NCBI GenBank assembly: GCA_026967495.1
Contig: CP114060.1
Coordinates: forward strand, 1-64,000
DNA: 64,000 bases
Source: Rouxiella badensis
Lineage (GTDB): Bacteria > Pseudomonadota > Gammaproteobacteria > Enterobacterales > Enterobacteriaceae
Reading direction: 5' to 3'
The notes below the pieces were generated by a model. It was not told the DNA's origin and ran no database searches. It saw nothing but the letters and a program-made list of their open reading frames with translations. The translations under genes were made by a program, and so were the position numbers. This document shows positions 52,671 to 61,423 of the stretch, piece by piece. Within the stretch, counting starts at the first letter, position 1. Each line of letters begins with the position of its first letter.

Positions 52671-53708
52671 ATGCTTTCTCTCCGCCACGTAGCGCGTTCA
52701 GCACTGTTACTCACGCTGAGCGGCTGGTATGCGGTCTCTGCCGTGGGACATCCCTTAAAAAATCCGCCACTCGGCCACATGGCGGAACAGCAGACGCGAC
52801 ACATTGCCACCTATTTTCCGGGAAGAATGGCCGGCAGCCCGGCTGAAATCATCGCCGCCGATTACCTTAATCAGACGCTGAACAAAATGGGCTACCAGAG
52901 CCATCTGCGCGCGTTTGAAGCTCGTTATCTTTACACCAGTCAGGACGGCCGCCAGAACTGGCACAGCGTTCACGCCACCTCAGTAATAGCCGACCGCGCA
53001 GGCGAAGTACCGCAACAGATAGTGGTCATGGCGCATTTCGATACCTATCTGCCGCAGAGCGATAAGGACAGCGACGAGAATCTCGGCGGCCTGACGCTAC
53101 AGGGCGTCGACGATAACGCCTCCGGCGTCGGTGCTATGCTCGAGCTGGCGCAGCGGATGAGCCAAGAGTCGACGCACTACAGCCTGCGTTTCGTCGCCCT
53201 GAGTGCACAGGAGGCCGGTGAGCAAGGTGCAAAAGACTATCTCGACAGCCTGACGCCGGAGGAGAAAAAACGCACGCTGCTGGTCATCAATCTGAATTCG
53301 CTGATTGTCGGTGACCGACTGTATTTCAACAGCGGTGTGAATACCTCGTCCGTCGTCGCCAAGCTCTCGAGGGACAAGGCGCTGAGCATCGCGCGTCGCC
53401 TGGGCATCGACGCCGCACGCAGCCCGTCGGGAACCAGCTGCTGCGAGGGGCTGAAGGCGCTGGACGACCAGCATATTCCGCTGATGCTGGTCTCCGCCAG
53501 CGACTGGCGACTGGGGAAACAGGATGGGCAGCAGCAGCGTCCGATAAGCTCTCACTTCCCGGCCGGCACCAGCCGCTTCCAGGGGCGGATAGACAATCTG
53601 CAATATCTTGACCGCTATCTGCCAGGGCGCATCGCCAGACGTGAAAAAGACAGCGTGAGAATTCTGCTGCCTTTACTGAAAGAGTTAGCGACGCCTGAGG
53701 GACGTTAA
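52671..53708 (+). CDS. iap: Iap-type M28 family aminopeptidase
   Basis: 345-residue exported metallopeptidase. The N-terminal signal peptide (RSALLLTLSGWYAVSAVG) precedes an M28 domain with zinc ligands in VVMAHFDTYLPQ (His, Asp), the QGVDDNASGVGAMLELA motif and SAQEAGEQGAKDY (Glu). E. coli Iap removes N-terminal arginines from alkaline phosphatase in the periplasm. It is divergent from cysG across 206 bp and convergent with cysH, 37 bp away. In E. coli the type I-E CRISPR-cas locus lies between iap and cysH; here nothing does. Confidence 0.9.
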   Translation: MLSLRHVARSALLLTLSGWYAVSAVGHPLKNPPLGHMAEQQTRHIATYFPGRMAGSPAEIIAADYLNQTLNKMGYQSHLRAFEARYLYTSQDGRQNWHSVHATSVIADRAGEVPQQIVVMAHFDTYLPQSDKDSDENLGGLTLQGVDDNASGVGAMLELAQRMSQESTHYSLRFVALSAQEAGEQGAKDYLDSLTPEEKKRTLLVINLNSLIVGDRLYFNSGVNTSSVVAKLSRDKALSIARRLGIDAARSPSGTSCCEGLKALDDQHIPLMLVSASDWRLGKQDGQQQRPISSHFPAGTSRFQGRIDNLQYLDRYLPGRIARREKDSVRILLPLLKELATPEGR

Positions 53709-53738
53709 AAAAAATCCCCCATCGTGTGGGGGATTTGA
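53707..53738. terminator. Terminator between iap and cysH
   Basis: AAAAAATCCCCCA / TGGGGGATTT stem with an eight-A run on the left, placed between convergent genes and overlapping the iap stop. Confidence 0.85.
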
Positions 53739-53745
53739 AAACTGA

Positions 53746-54477
53746 TTATTCGTGCAGTCCGCACTCACGCTTAAGGCCGAAGAACCGAGTTTCCTCTTCC
53801 TTCATCCCCTCTTCCCACTTTTTGGTGGTGTGAGTGTCGCCAACGGACAGATAGCCCTGATCCCACAGCGGGTGGTAGCTCAGCCCGTGCTGCTTTAGAT
53901 ACTGGAAGATCTGACGGTTGTCCCAGTCGATGATCGGCAGGATTTTAAACACCCCACGCTGCACCGCCAACACCGGTAGATTGGCACGGCTGCCCGACTG
54001 CTCACGACGCAGACCGGCGAACCAGGTCTGCGCCCCCAGCGTTTCAAGCGCGCGGTTCATTGGTTCAACCTTGTTGATCAGGTTATATTTCTCGATGCCC
54101 TCAACGCCCTGCTCCCACAGCTTGCCGTACCGCGCTTCCTGCCATGCGGCAGAGTGCTCGGCGCGATAAACCTTAAGATTCAGGTTCAGTTGCTCAGTCA
54201 GGGTATCGATAAACTGGTAGGTTTCCGGAAACAGATAGCCGGTATCCGTCAGGATCACCGGAATATCCGACTTCTGACGCGTGACCAGATGCAGACACAC
54301 CGCCGCCTGAATACCGAAGCTGGACGACAAGGCAAACACGCCCGGCAGATTTTCCAACGCCCAGCTCACGCGCTCTTCGGCCGAGAGTTTTTCCAGCTGG
54401 CCGTTAACCTCGGCCAGTGCCAATGCCTGCCCGGACTTGGGCAGTGCATTCAGTTCTGTTAGGGAGAGTAAGCTCAT
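53746..54477 (-). CDS. cysH: Phosphoadenylyl-sulfate (PAPS) reductase CysH
   Basis: Thioredoxin-dependent reduction of PAPS to sulfite. The 243-residue protein has the PP-loop-related SSSFGIQAAVCLH, ILTDTGYLFPETYQFID, the TWFAGLRREQSGSRA arginine patch and the catalytic Cys in the C-terminal ECGLHE tail. It lacks the extra cysteine pairs of the Fe-S APS reductases, so it is a true PAPS reductase. Eleven nt after cysI. Confidence 0.98.
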   Translation of the reverse strand: MSLLSLTELNALPKSGQALALAEVNGQLEKLSAEERVSWALENLPGVFALSSSFGIQAAVCLHLVTRQKSDIPVILTDTGYLFPETYQFIDTLTEQLNLNLKVYRAEHSAAWQEARYGKLWEQGVEGIEKYNLINKVEPMNRALETLGAQTWFAGLRREQSGSRANLPVLAVQRGVFKILPIIDWDNRQIFQYLKQHGLSYHPLWDQGYLSVGDTHTTKKWEEGMKEEETRFFGLKRECGLHE

Positions 54478-54488
54478 ATCGCCTCCTG

Positions 54489-56219
54489 TCAGTCGTAAAA
54501 ATCGCGAGCGGGATCGAGCACCGGCTTGATGATGCCTGCGCGGATCACGTAATCGCCAAAGCCTTCATCGGTCTCGCGCTCTTTTGCCCAGCGTCCGACC
54601 AGCTCATCGATAATCGTCAGGATCTCGACATCGCTGATGTTCTCACGATACATGCGTGGAATACGCGTACCCTCACGGTTACCGCCCAGATGCAGGTTGT
54701 AGCGGTTCATCGCTTTACCTACCAGGCCGATTTCAGCCAACAGCGCACGGCCACAGCCGTTAGGGCAACCGGTGACGCGCAGGACGATGTGTTCCTTGCC
54801 GACCCCGTGCTGATGCATGATGCCTTCTACCTTGGTCACAAACTCTGGCAGGAAGCGCTCTGCTTCGGCCATAGCCAGCGGACAGGTTGGGTAGGACACG
54901 CAGGCCATCGAGTTTTTACGCTGCTCGGTCACGCCGTCATCGATCAGACCGTGATTGCGCGCCAGCGCCTCGATAGCGTCTTTATCTTTCTCATCGACAC
55001 CCGCCACGATCAGGTTCTGGTTCGCGGTCAGACGGAAATCGCCTTTATGAATGCGGGCTATCTCGGCCAGACCCGTTTTCAGCGGACGACCCGGGTAGTC
55101 CAGAATACGTCCGTTTTCGATGAACAGCGTCAGGTGCCATTGGTTATCAATGCCCTTCACCCAACCGATGCGATCGCCACGGCCGGTGAATTCGTAAGGA
55201 CGCACGTCACCAAAGGTGATACCCGCACGCTTCTCGACTTCAGCCTTGAAGGTCTCGACGCCGACGCGTTCCAGGGTGTATTTGGTCTTGGCGTTCTTAC
55301 GGTTGGTGCGGTTACCCCAGTCGCGCTGAGTGGTTACTACCGCCTCAGCGACCGCCAGCGTATTTTCGAGTGGGATAAAGCCCAGTTCGCTTGCGGTGCG
55401 GGCATAGGTCGTCTTATCGCCATGCGCGATAGACAGTCCACCGCCCACTAACACGTTAAAGCCAACCAGTTTACCGTTGTCGGCAATCGCCACGAAGTTC
55501 AGATCGTTGGCGTGCAGGTCCACGTCGTTCTGCGGCGGGATAACGACCGTCGTCTTGAACTTACGCGGCAGATAGGTTGCCCCCAGAATCGGCTCTTCGT
55601 CGGTAGTCTCGACCTTTTCCTGATCCAGCCACACTTCGGCATAGGCGCGGGTACGCGGCAGCAGATGCTCGGAAATCTTCTTCGCCCACTGCCAGGCTTC
55701 GAAATGCAGCTCGGACTCTACCGGGTTAGAGGTACAGAGCACGTTACGGTTCACGTCGTTGGCGGTTGCCAGCGCGTCAAGGCCCAGCTTGTTCAGCAGC
55801 TGATGAACCGGTTTAACGTTAGGCTTCAGAATGCCGTGGAACTGGAACGTCTGGCGGTTGGTGATACGAATGCTGCCGTAAATCGTACTGTCTGCGGCGA
55901 ATTTATCGATGCCGAGCCACTGCTCGGGGGTCATCACACCGCCCGGCAGACGGCAACGCAGCATCATCGCATGGCGCGGCTCGAGCTTCTGCTCGGCACG
56001 CTCGGCGCGAATGTCACGGTCGTCTTGCTGGTACATGCCGTGGAAACGGATCAGCAGGAAGTTGTCGCCGTTGAAACCGCCGGTCAGGCCGTCGGTCAGA
56101 TCCTCGGTAATGGTGCCGCGCAGAAAGTTACTTTCTTTCTTAAGACGTTCAGCGTCGGTTAATTTGCCTTCGACCACCAAAGGTCCGGGATGTTTTTCGT
56201 TCATAGTTTCAGTGCTCAT
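54489..56219 (-). CDS. cysI: Sulfite reductase hemoprotein beta subunit CysI
   Basis: Reduces sulfite to sulfide with six electrons at a siroheme-[4Fe-4S] centre. The 576-residue protein has the active-site lysine/arginine segments (RITNRQTFQFHGILK) and the two cluster Cys pairs in SYPTCPLAMAEAERF and TGCPNGCGRALLAEIG. Its ATG abuts the cysJ stop (TAATG), indicating tight coupling. Order cysJIH is standard. Confidence 0.98.
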   Translation of the reverse strand: MSTETMNEKHPGPLVVEGKLTDAERLKKESNFLRGTITEDLTDGLTGGFNGDNFLLIRFHGMYQQDDRDIRAERAEQKLEPRHAMMLRCRLPGGVMTPEQWLGIDKFAADSTIYGSIRITNRQTFQFHGILKPNVKPVHQLLNKLGLDALATANDVNRNVLCTSNPVESELHFEAWQWAKKISEHLLPRTRAYAEVWLDQEKVETTDEEPILGATYLPRKFKTTVVIPPQNDVDLHANDLNFVAIADNGKLVGFNVLVGGGLSIAHGDKTTYARTASELGFIPLENTLAVAEAVVTTQRDWGNRTNRKNAKTKYTLERVGVETFKAEVEKRAGITFGDVRPYEFTGRGDRIGWVKGIDNQWHLTLFIENGRILDYPGRPLKTGLAEIARIHKGDFRLTANQNLIVAGVDEKDKDAIEALARNHGLIDDGVTEQRKNSMACVSYPTCPLAMAEAERFLPEFVTKVEGIMHQHGVGKEHIVLRVTGCPNGCGRALLAEIGLVGKAMNRYNLHLGGNREGTRIPRMYRENISDVEILTIIDELVGRWAKERETDEGFGDYVIRAGIIKPVLDPARDFYD

Positions 56220-58021
56220 TAATAGACATCTCGCTGGTAACGACGGTCAAAACGCAGCTCGCTCAGGAATTCATCGGCGTCTTCAAGGCTCATGGAACCG
56301 TGCTCGGCAATCAGCTCAAGCAGCGTCTGCTCCACGTCTTTCGCCATGCGGTTGGCGTCACCGCAGACATAAATATGTGCGCCTTCCTGCAGCCATTGCC
56401 ACACTTCAGCGCCTTTGGCACGCAGCTTGTCCTGAACGTAAACTTTCTCGGACTGGTCGCGCGACCAGGCCAGGTCAATATGGGTTAACAGTCCATCTTT
56501 GACATAGCGCTGCCACTCAACCTGATAAAGGAAATCTTCGGTAAAGTGCGGATTACCAAAGAACAGCCAGTTTTTACCGCCCGCACCGTCGTTATCACGC
56601 TGCTGCATAAAGGCGCGGAAGGGCGCAATACCGGTGCCCGGGCCGATCATAATGACCGGTGCCTCAGGATCGGCCGGCAGACGGAAGTTATCGTTGTGCT
56701 CGATGAAGACGCGGACTTCACCGTCTTCTTGCAGTCTGTCAGCAAGATAGCCCGACGCTCCCCCGGTACGCGCACGGCCATCAATTTCGTAACGCACTAC
56801 GCCGACGGTAATGTGGACTTCGGTGTCGGTTTCCGCCTGTGAAGAGGCAATAGAATAAAGCCGTGGCGTCAGCGGGCGCAGCATATCAACCAGTTGCTGA
56901 GGCTGAAGCTCGGTCGGTGCACGGCGAATCATGTCGACGAACGGCGTGTTCTGTGCAAACTGTTGCAACGCGCTCTTGTCGGAAACCAGCGCCAGCAGGT
57001 CGGCGTCGCGACATACGGCGGCGTACTTGTCGACAATGACCGTGGTGTTCTGCGTCAGCTCGATATGATGCGTAAGCGCATCGCTCAACGCGAGCGTTTT
57101 GCCGTGGACTTCGACCGGCTCATCGCCTTTCAGCCACAGCAGCTCGAGCAGTTCTTTCACCAGAGCAGGACTGTTTTCGAACCACACGCCCAGCGCGTCA
57201 CCCGGCTGGTAGCGCAGGCCAGAATCGCCTAAATCAATTTCAATATGGCGCACGTCTTTATCAGAGTTGCGACCCGTAATTTTCTGGTTGACCGAAAGCA
57301 GCGCCGTCAGCGGCTGTTCCTTGGTGTAAGGGCTGCTGTCGAGCTGATTCACGTTTCCAGCGACGGTAGCCGCCAGCGCGGCAGGACCTTCGGCAGGTAC
57401 GCGCTTTTTCAGTACCTCAACCACATTTTGAATCCAGTCAGCGGCCTGGTGCTGGTACTCAACGTCGGCGTCTACGCGGTCGAGCAAACGCTCTGCGCCG
57501 AGTTCACCCAAACGGCTATCAAAGTCCTTACCCGCCTGACAGAAGAATTCGTAAGAAGTGTCACCCAGGCCAAACACCGCGAAGGCCGTATCGGACATTT
57601 GCGGCGCCTTTTTGGAAAGCAGGAACTTGTGTAGCGCCACAGCCTCTTCCGCCGGCTCGCCCTCTCCCTGTGTAGACGCGACGATCAGCAGTAATTTTTC
57701 CTGGCCAATCTGCTTGAACTTGTAGTCACCGGCGTTGACCAGGTTAACGTTAAGCTTAGCCGCAACCAGCGCATCGCGCAGCTGCTCGGCCAGACGGCGT
57801 GCGTTACCGGTCTGGGACGCTGAGATAAGGGTAATCGATGCCGCCGCAGCGACTGGAGCAGGTGCCGCCACCGCGCCCGACTGCTGGTTAGTCAATCCCC
57901 AAAAATAACCTGAAAGCCAGGCTAACTGGGTCGGCGAATAGTCACCAATCGCCGATTGCAGCCGTGTCATTTGCTCCGGGGTTAACGGAAGCAAAGATAG
58001 AGGAGGAGCCTGAGTCGTCAT
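56219..58021 (-). CDS. cysJ: Sulfite reductase flavoprotein alpha subunit CysJ
   Basis: NADPH-dependent diflavin subunit that feeds electrons to CysI. The 600-residue protein has a flavodoxin domain (about 64-202; SASQTGNARRLAEQL, STQGEGEPAE), an FAD domain (PRLYSIASS, TGGASGYLADR) and an NADPH domain (MIGPGTGIAPFRAFMQQR, FFGNPHFTEDFLYQ) ending DRRYQRDVY. It is the first gene of the cysJIH operon, which in enterics is CysB-activated; I could not resolve a CysB site. Confidence 0.98.
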   Translation of the reverse strand: MTTQAPPLSLLPLTPEQMTRLQSAIGDYSPTQLAWLSGYFWGLTNQQSGAVAAPAPVAAAASITLISASQTGNARRLAEQLRDALVAAKLNVNLVNAGDYKFKQIGQEKLLLIVASTQGEGEPAEEAVALHKFLLSKKAPQMSDTAFAVFGLGDTSYEFFCQAGKDFDSRLGELGAERLLDRVDADVEYQHQAADWIQNVVEVLKKRVPAEGPAALAATVAGNVNQLDSSPYTKEQPLTALLSVNQKITGRNSDKDVRHIEIDLGDSGLRYQPGDALGVWFENSPALVKELLELLWLKGDEPVEVHGKTLALSDALTHHIELTQNTTVIVDKYAAVCRDADLLALVSDKSALQQFAQNTPFVDMIRRAPTELQPQQLVDMLRPLTPRLYSIASSQAETDTEVHITVGVVRYEIDGRARTGGASGYLADRLQEDGEVRVFIEHNDNFRLPADPEAPVIMIGPGTGIAPFRAFMQQRDNDGAGGKNWLFFGNPHFTEDFLYQVEWQRYVKDGLLTHIDLAWSRDQSEKVYVQDKLRAKGAEVWQWLQEGAHIYVCGDANRMAKDVEQTLLELIAEHGSMSLEDADEFLSELRFDRRYQRDVY

Positions 58022-58360
58022 CGCGGTACGAATTCCCTTATTGCTTAAGCCAGTTTCAGCGGGCCATTAAATGATTAAGAATTTGATAGCTTGTAAGGTT
58101 AACCAGCAGGATCATAACAATTAAATAAGTGATGGGAATATTAAATAACCATAATGACTAAGTGTTTTTTCAGGTAGAAACTATCGGTAAAAGTGGTAAA
58201 GCCGCAGTTATAGGCTACTGAAATAACTAATAAAAAAATCAGGTTTATTCATCGGGGGTAAATTCAGGAGTCTAGATGAGAAAACCCCGCATTTGCGGGG
58301 TTAAAAATTTCTTTGAGTTCACAGGCTTGCCGTCAGAAAGTGGCGCAGAACATCAGTCCG
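58022..58360. other. Intergenic region upstream of cysJ
   Basis: 339 bp. The AT-rich part (58060-58200) should hold the cysJIH promoter and CysB sites, but no convincing motif was picked out. The distal part holds the terminator of the hydrolase gene. No gene is evident. Confidence 0.5.
58281..58303. terminator. Terminator after the alpha/beta hydrolase gene
   Basis: AACCCCGC-att-TGCGGGGTT with A/T-rich flanks, about 60 nt after the hydrolase stop on the minus strand. Confidence 0.75.
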
Positions 58361-59527
58361 TTATGGATTGAACTCGTGCTGCTGCTCGAAGCGCGAGAAC
58401 TGCCCTGCGGCGTAAATCGACATTTTGATATCGCTATGGCCGATATCCGGAAGCGCCACAAAGTGCCAGTTAAACGGCATGTAGTTTTGCTCTGCCTGCT
58501 GCTGAGAGGTGGTGAAAAAGTTCTCGGCACGGTCAAGACGCGTTACGCCTTGCGCCATCGCGCCCTTGGAGTGACGCAGCAGACGATTTTCAGGATCGTC
58601 GTCATTGGTCCCCACCGCAATGAGAATAGGTTTGGCAAAGTACTCGGCCAACTGAGACTGACTGACTTTTATCGGCGAGGCGCGCAGACCGTAAGGCCAG
58701 CGCTGGTCGGTATCCGGCAGCGTCCACCAGCCAGCGGCGGAGCAAATAGCGGCCTTGACCTCTGGCTGCGGCAGCAGGGTCAGCATACGGTGAACGAACT
58801 GGCAGCCCGCGCTGTTGCCAAACAGATAATACTGAGACTGAGTGGTGATTCCTTGCTGGCGCATGGCGTTGAAAATGTCATTCACCAAGGTGAAGGTCCA
58901 CTGCGACTTAGGCAGCCGGTGATGCGTTTTCGGATCCTGGATATTTCCCAGGTTATAGCCATAGCTGCCGGGGAAGTCCTGATCGGTAAAACGCGGAACC
59001 ACGATGCGGAAATGGTATTGGTCGGCGATTTTGATCCAGTCGTTGCGGTAGGTGGATGCGTTACGATCGACACCCGTCATCGCCATAATCACCGGGGTGC
59101 TGGCGTCGGTACCGGCGGGCTGATAGGTGAAGACTTCGACAGGTTTTTTGTTGCCACCAACCGGGAAGTAAAAGCTGCCGGTGCCATCGGCCAGGGTTTT
59201 TAACACTATCCCAGTGGGCTTGGCGGGGGCTTTAGAGACAGCAGGCTTGGCCGGTGCTGCGGGCGTCGTAACCGTTTGACCGTTAGCAGGGGCAGCTTTT
59301 GCAGCGGAAACCGCAGACGGCGTCACCGCAGGCGATGGCGCAGCAGGCGCAGCGGGCGCAGTTTGCGGTGTAGCCGATGCTGCCTTGTCAGGAGCCGCAG
59401 GCACAGGGGTATTTACCGCCGGTGCATCACCCGCAGTGGGTAATTTATAGGGGATCGATAGTTCATCGGCTTTAGCTGTTGCAGAAACTATCAGCAACAA
59501 AATGGCCCAACGCAGCGCTCTAATCAT
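58361..59527 (-). CDS. Exported alpha/beta hydrolase fold protein of unknown substrate
   Basis: 388-residue protein not tied to a named gene. Residues 1-20 look like a Sec signal peptide ending AKA. Residues about 30-105 are an extraordinarily Ala/Pro-rich low-complexity linker. The C-terminal domain (about 110-388) has a nucleophile elbow GNSAG with Ser239, a candidate acid in GTNDDD (309-311) and a candidate His364 in IGHSD, the order of an alpha/beta-hydrolase triad. It resembles the poly(3-hydroxybutyrate) depolymerase/LpqC-type esterases in outline, but I cannot assign a substrate. The linker suggests the enzyme is held at a distance from the membrane or cell wall. Divergent from queD. 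Confidence 0.75.
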   Translation of the reverse strand: MIRALRWAILLLIVSATAKADELSIPYKLPTAGDAPAVNTPVPAAPDKAASATPQTAPAAPAAPSPAVTPSAVSAAKAAPANGQTVTTPAAPAKPAVSKAPAKPTGIVLKTLADGTGSFYFPVGGNKKPVEVFTYQPAGTDASTPVIMAMTGVDRNASTYRNDWIKIADQYHFRIVVPRFTDQDFPGSYGYNLGNIQDPKTHHRLPKSQWTFTLVNDIFNAMRQQGITTQSQYYLFGNSAGCQFVHRMLTLLPQPEVKAAICSAAGWWTLPDTDQRWPYGLRASPIKVSQSQLAEYFAKPILIAVGTNDDDPENRLLRHSKGAMAQGVTRLDRAENFFTTSQQQAEQNYMPFNWHFVALPDIGHSDIKMSIYAAGQFSRFEQQHEFNP

Positions 59528-59697
59528 TCACTATCTCAATAGGTTAATATCCAACGCCCCCAATGTAAGTCATCGAGTCACATTGAGTAAATACACCAAA
59601 GCTCAATATCTGTCTATTTGCAGAGCAGATAAGTCATGGCGTAAGCGGCCAGATTCCGTTAATATGCCGCGTTTTTTGCAGTCAACGAGACAGTGTT

Positions 59698-60057
59698 ATG
59701 ACCACTACATTATTTAAAGATTTTATGTTCGAAGCCGCTCATCACCTGCCTCACGTTCCCGCAGGGCATAAATGTGGCCGCCTGCATGGGCACTCTTTTG
59801 CCGTGCGTCTGGAAATCACCGGCGAAGTTGATCCACACACCGGCTGGGTCATGGATTTTGCTGAGCTGAAAGCCGCGTTTAAACCGACCCTAGACAGCCT
59901 GGATCACTATTATCTCAATGATATCCCGGGCCTTGAAAATCCAACCAGCGAAGTACTCGCCGAATGGATCTGGAACAAGATGAAGCCTCAGCTTCCCCTG
60001 CTGAGCGCGGTGCGCATCAAAGAAACCTGCACCGCCGGCTGCGTTTATCGCGGTTAA
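59698..60057 (+). CDS. queD: 6-carboxy-5,6,7,8-tetrahydropterin synthase QueD
   Basis: Second step of preQ0/queuosine synthesis, converting 7,8-dihydroneopterin triphosphate to CPH4. The 119-residue protein has the zinc ligands in EAAHHLPH and LHGHSF, the catalytic Cys in HKCGRLHGH and the ETCTAGC tail. Near identical to E. coli QueD. queE, the next enzyme, lies convergently beyond the repeat array. Confidence 0.97.
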   Translation: MTTTLFKDFMFEAAHHLPHVPAGHKCGRLHGHSFAVRLEITGEVDPHTGWVMDFAELKAAFKPTLDSLDHYYLNDIPGLENPTSEVLAEWIWNKMKPQLPLLSAVRIKETCTAGCVYRG

Positions 60058-60074
60058 ACTGCTCGCCTAACCTC

Positions 60075-60570
60075 TTTTCAAAGCCCTTGTTGCTGTGGCA
60101 AGGCGCAAAGTGCGCAAGTCCCGATGAGCTGACATAAGTCAGTGATTCGGGCGAGTAAGCGAAGCAACGCCGCCACAGTGACAAGACCAAAGAAAGAATT
60201 TTCAAAGCCCTTGTTGCTGTAGCAAGGCGCAAAGTGCGCAAGTCCCGATGAGCTGACATAAGTCAGTGATTCGTGCGAGCAAGCGAAGCAACGCCGCCAC
60301 AGTGACAAGACCAAAGAAAGAATTTTCAAAGCCCTTGTTGCTGTGGCAAGGCGCAAAGTGCGCAAGTCCCGATGAGCTGACATGAGTCAGTGATTCGGGC
60401 GAGTAAGCGAAGCAACGCCGCCACAGTGACAAGACCAAAGAAAGAATTTTCAAAGCCCTTGTTGCTGTGGCAAGGCGCAAAGTGCGCAAGTCCCGATGAG
60501 CTGACATAAGTCAGTGATTCGGGCGAGCAAGCGAAGCAACGCCGCCACAGTGACAAGGGCGAAGAAAATT
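60075..60570. repeat. Four tandem ERIC-type repeats, 124-bp period
   Basis: Units begin TTTTCAAAGCCCTTGTTGCT at 60075, 60199, 60323 and 60447, an exact 124-bp spacing. Copies differ at only a few positions (for example GCTGTAGC in unit 2 and ATGAGTCAG in unit 3), and the last unit diverges at its end. Each unit holds the ERIC core (GAGCTGACATAAGTCAGTGA) and is a long imperfect palindrome: CCCGA...TCGGG inside CTTGTTGCTGTGGC...GCCACAGTGACAAG. It fills the gap between convergent queD and queE. Open frames across it are artefacts: 124 is not a multiple of 3, so the same peptide recurs in different frames. Confidence 0.88.
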
Positions 60571-61240
60571 AGGCGATGTTTAAATACTTATGGGTCTGCA
60601 TTGACAACCGCCAGTTTTTGGCGATGCACGTCGCGATACACAATTTAGTGGCTTCTTCTTTCTGACTGATCGGCTGTAGGGCGATAATACGCGCCTTCTG
60701 GTCGGTCAGTGTCGCAAGCAACACTTCCAATGCATCGATATCACGCTGGCGTGCGACCGGATGCTTAATCTCGTCTGCTCGCTGCAGAGCCTGCGGCAGA
60801 ATGTCGTAACCGCCACGCATATTCACTTTTGGAGAAACCGTCACCCAGGTCTTGGCAGAACAGCGCACTTCATGCGTGCCACTGGTTTCAATCTGGCAGC
60901 TATAGCCCAATGATTCCAAAAGCTCGGTCAACGGCTGCAAATCGTAGATGCACGGCTCACCGCCGGTTATCACGACGTGGTTGGCCGTCCAACCCTGATT
61001 CTTGATAACCTGATGCAGCTGCTCGGCGGTGGCATTGCCCCACGCGTCGCTCTCTTCGGTTTTAACCAGGATACGCTGCATATCGACTTCACGATCGGCG
61101 AATTTTTCCCAGGTGTGTTTCGTATCGCACCAGCTACAGCCCACCGGGCAGCCCTGTAAACGAATAAAAATAGCCGGCACGCCGGTAAAATAGCCTTCCC
61201 CTTGCAGGGTTTCGAACATCTCGTTAATCGGGTACTGCAT
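60569..61240 (-). CDS. queE: 7-carboxy-7-deazaguanine synthase QueE
   Basis: Radical SAM enzyme that contracts CPH4 to CDG in queuosine synthesis. The 223-residue protein starts MQYPINEMFETLQGEGYFTG and has the cluster motif CPVGCSWCD (a Cx3Cx2C form), HVVITGGEPCI and the C-terminus WRLSMQTHKYLNIA, as in E. coli. A start 34 codons upstream is not conserved. The stop lies at the edge of the repeat array. Confidence 0.96.
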   Translation of the reverse strand: MQYPINEMFETLQGEGYFTGVPAIFIRLQGCPVGCSWCDTKHTWEKFADREVDMQRILVKTEESDAWGNATAEQLHQVIKNQGWTANHVVITGGEPCIYDLQPLTELLESLGYSCQIETSGTHEVRCSAKTWVTVSPKVNMRGGYDILPQALQRADEIKHPVARQRDIDALEVLLATLTDQKARIIALQPISQKEEATKLCIATCIAKNWRLSMQTHKYLNIA

Positions 61241-61380
61241 GTGTATCTCAGTGTTAAGGAGCCAACGGCTATTATCGCAGACATCGCGGGTTGCGCCAAA
61301 CCTATCGCGGAATCGCACAACTTTCAGAAATCTTCGATTCACCGCGTTGCTCGGCTAATAAAGGGGTTTCTAATAAAGTA

Positions 61381-61404
61381 AAAAACCCGCCGAAGCGGGT
61401 TTTG
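61381..61404 (-). terminator. eno terminator
   Basis: AAAACCCGC-cga-GCGGGTTTT stem, T-rich on the minus strand, about 20 nt after the eno stop. Confidence 0.88.
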
Positions 61405-61423
61405 TGAAGCCAGGGTTCAGAAA

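Noticed and set aside
58313..59203. 296-codon plus-strand frame opposite the alpha/beta hydrolase
   Set aside because: It is antisense to a gene with a signal peptide and catalytic motifs, and its translation shows no recognisable family.
60017..60556. Four overlapping minus-strand frames with a repeated SAHRDLRTLRLATATRAL-type peptide
   Set aside because: They are translations of the 124-bp ERIC-type repeats in shifting frames, with no ribosome-binding sites or homology.
60075..60570. The 124-bp tandem repeats considered as a CRISPR array
   Set aside because: The units are contiguous with no spacers, far longer than CRISPR repeats, and contain an ERIC core.
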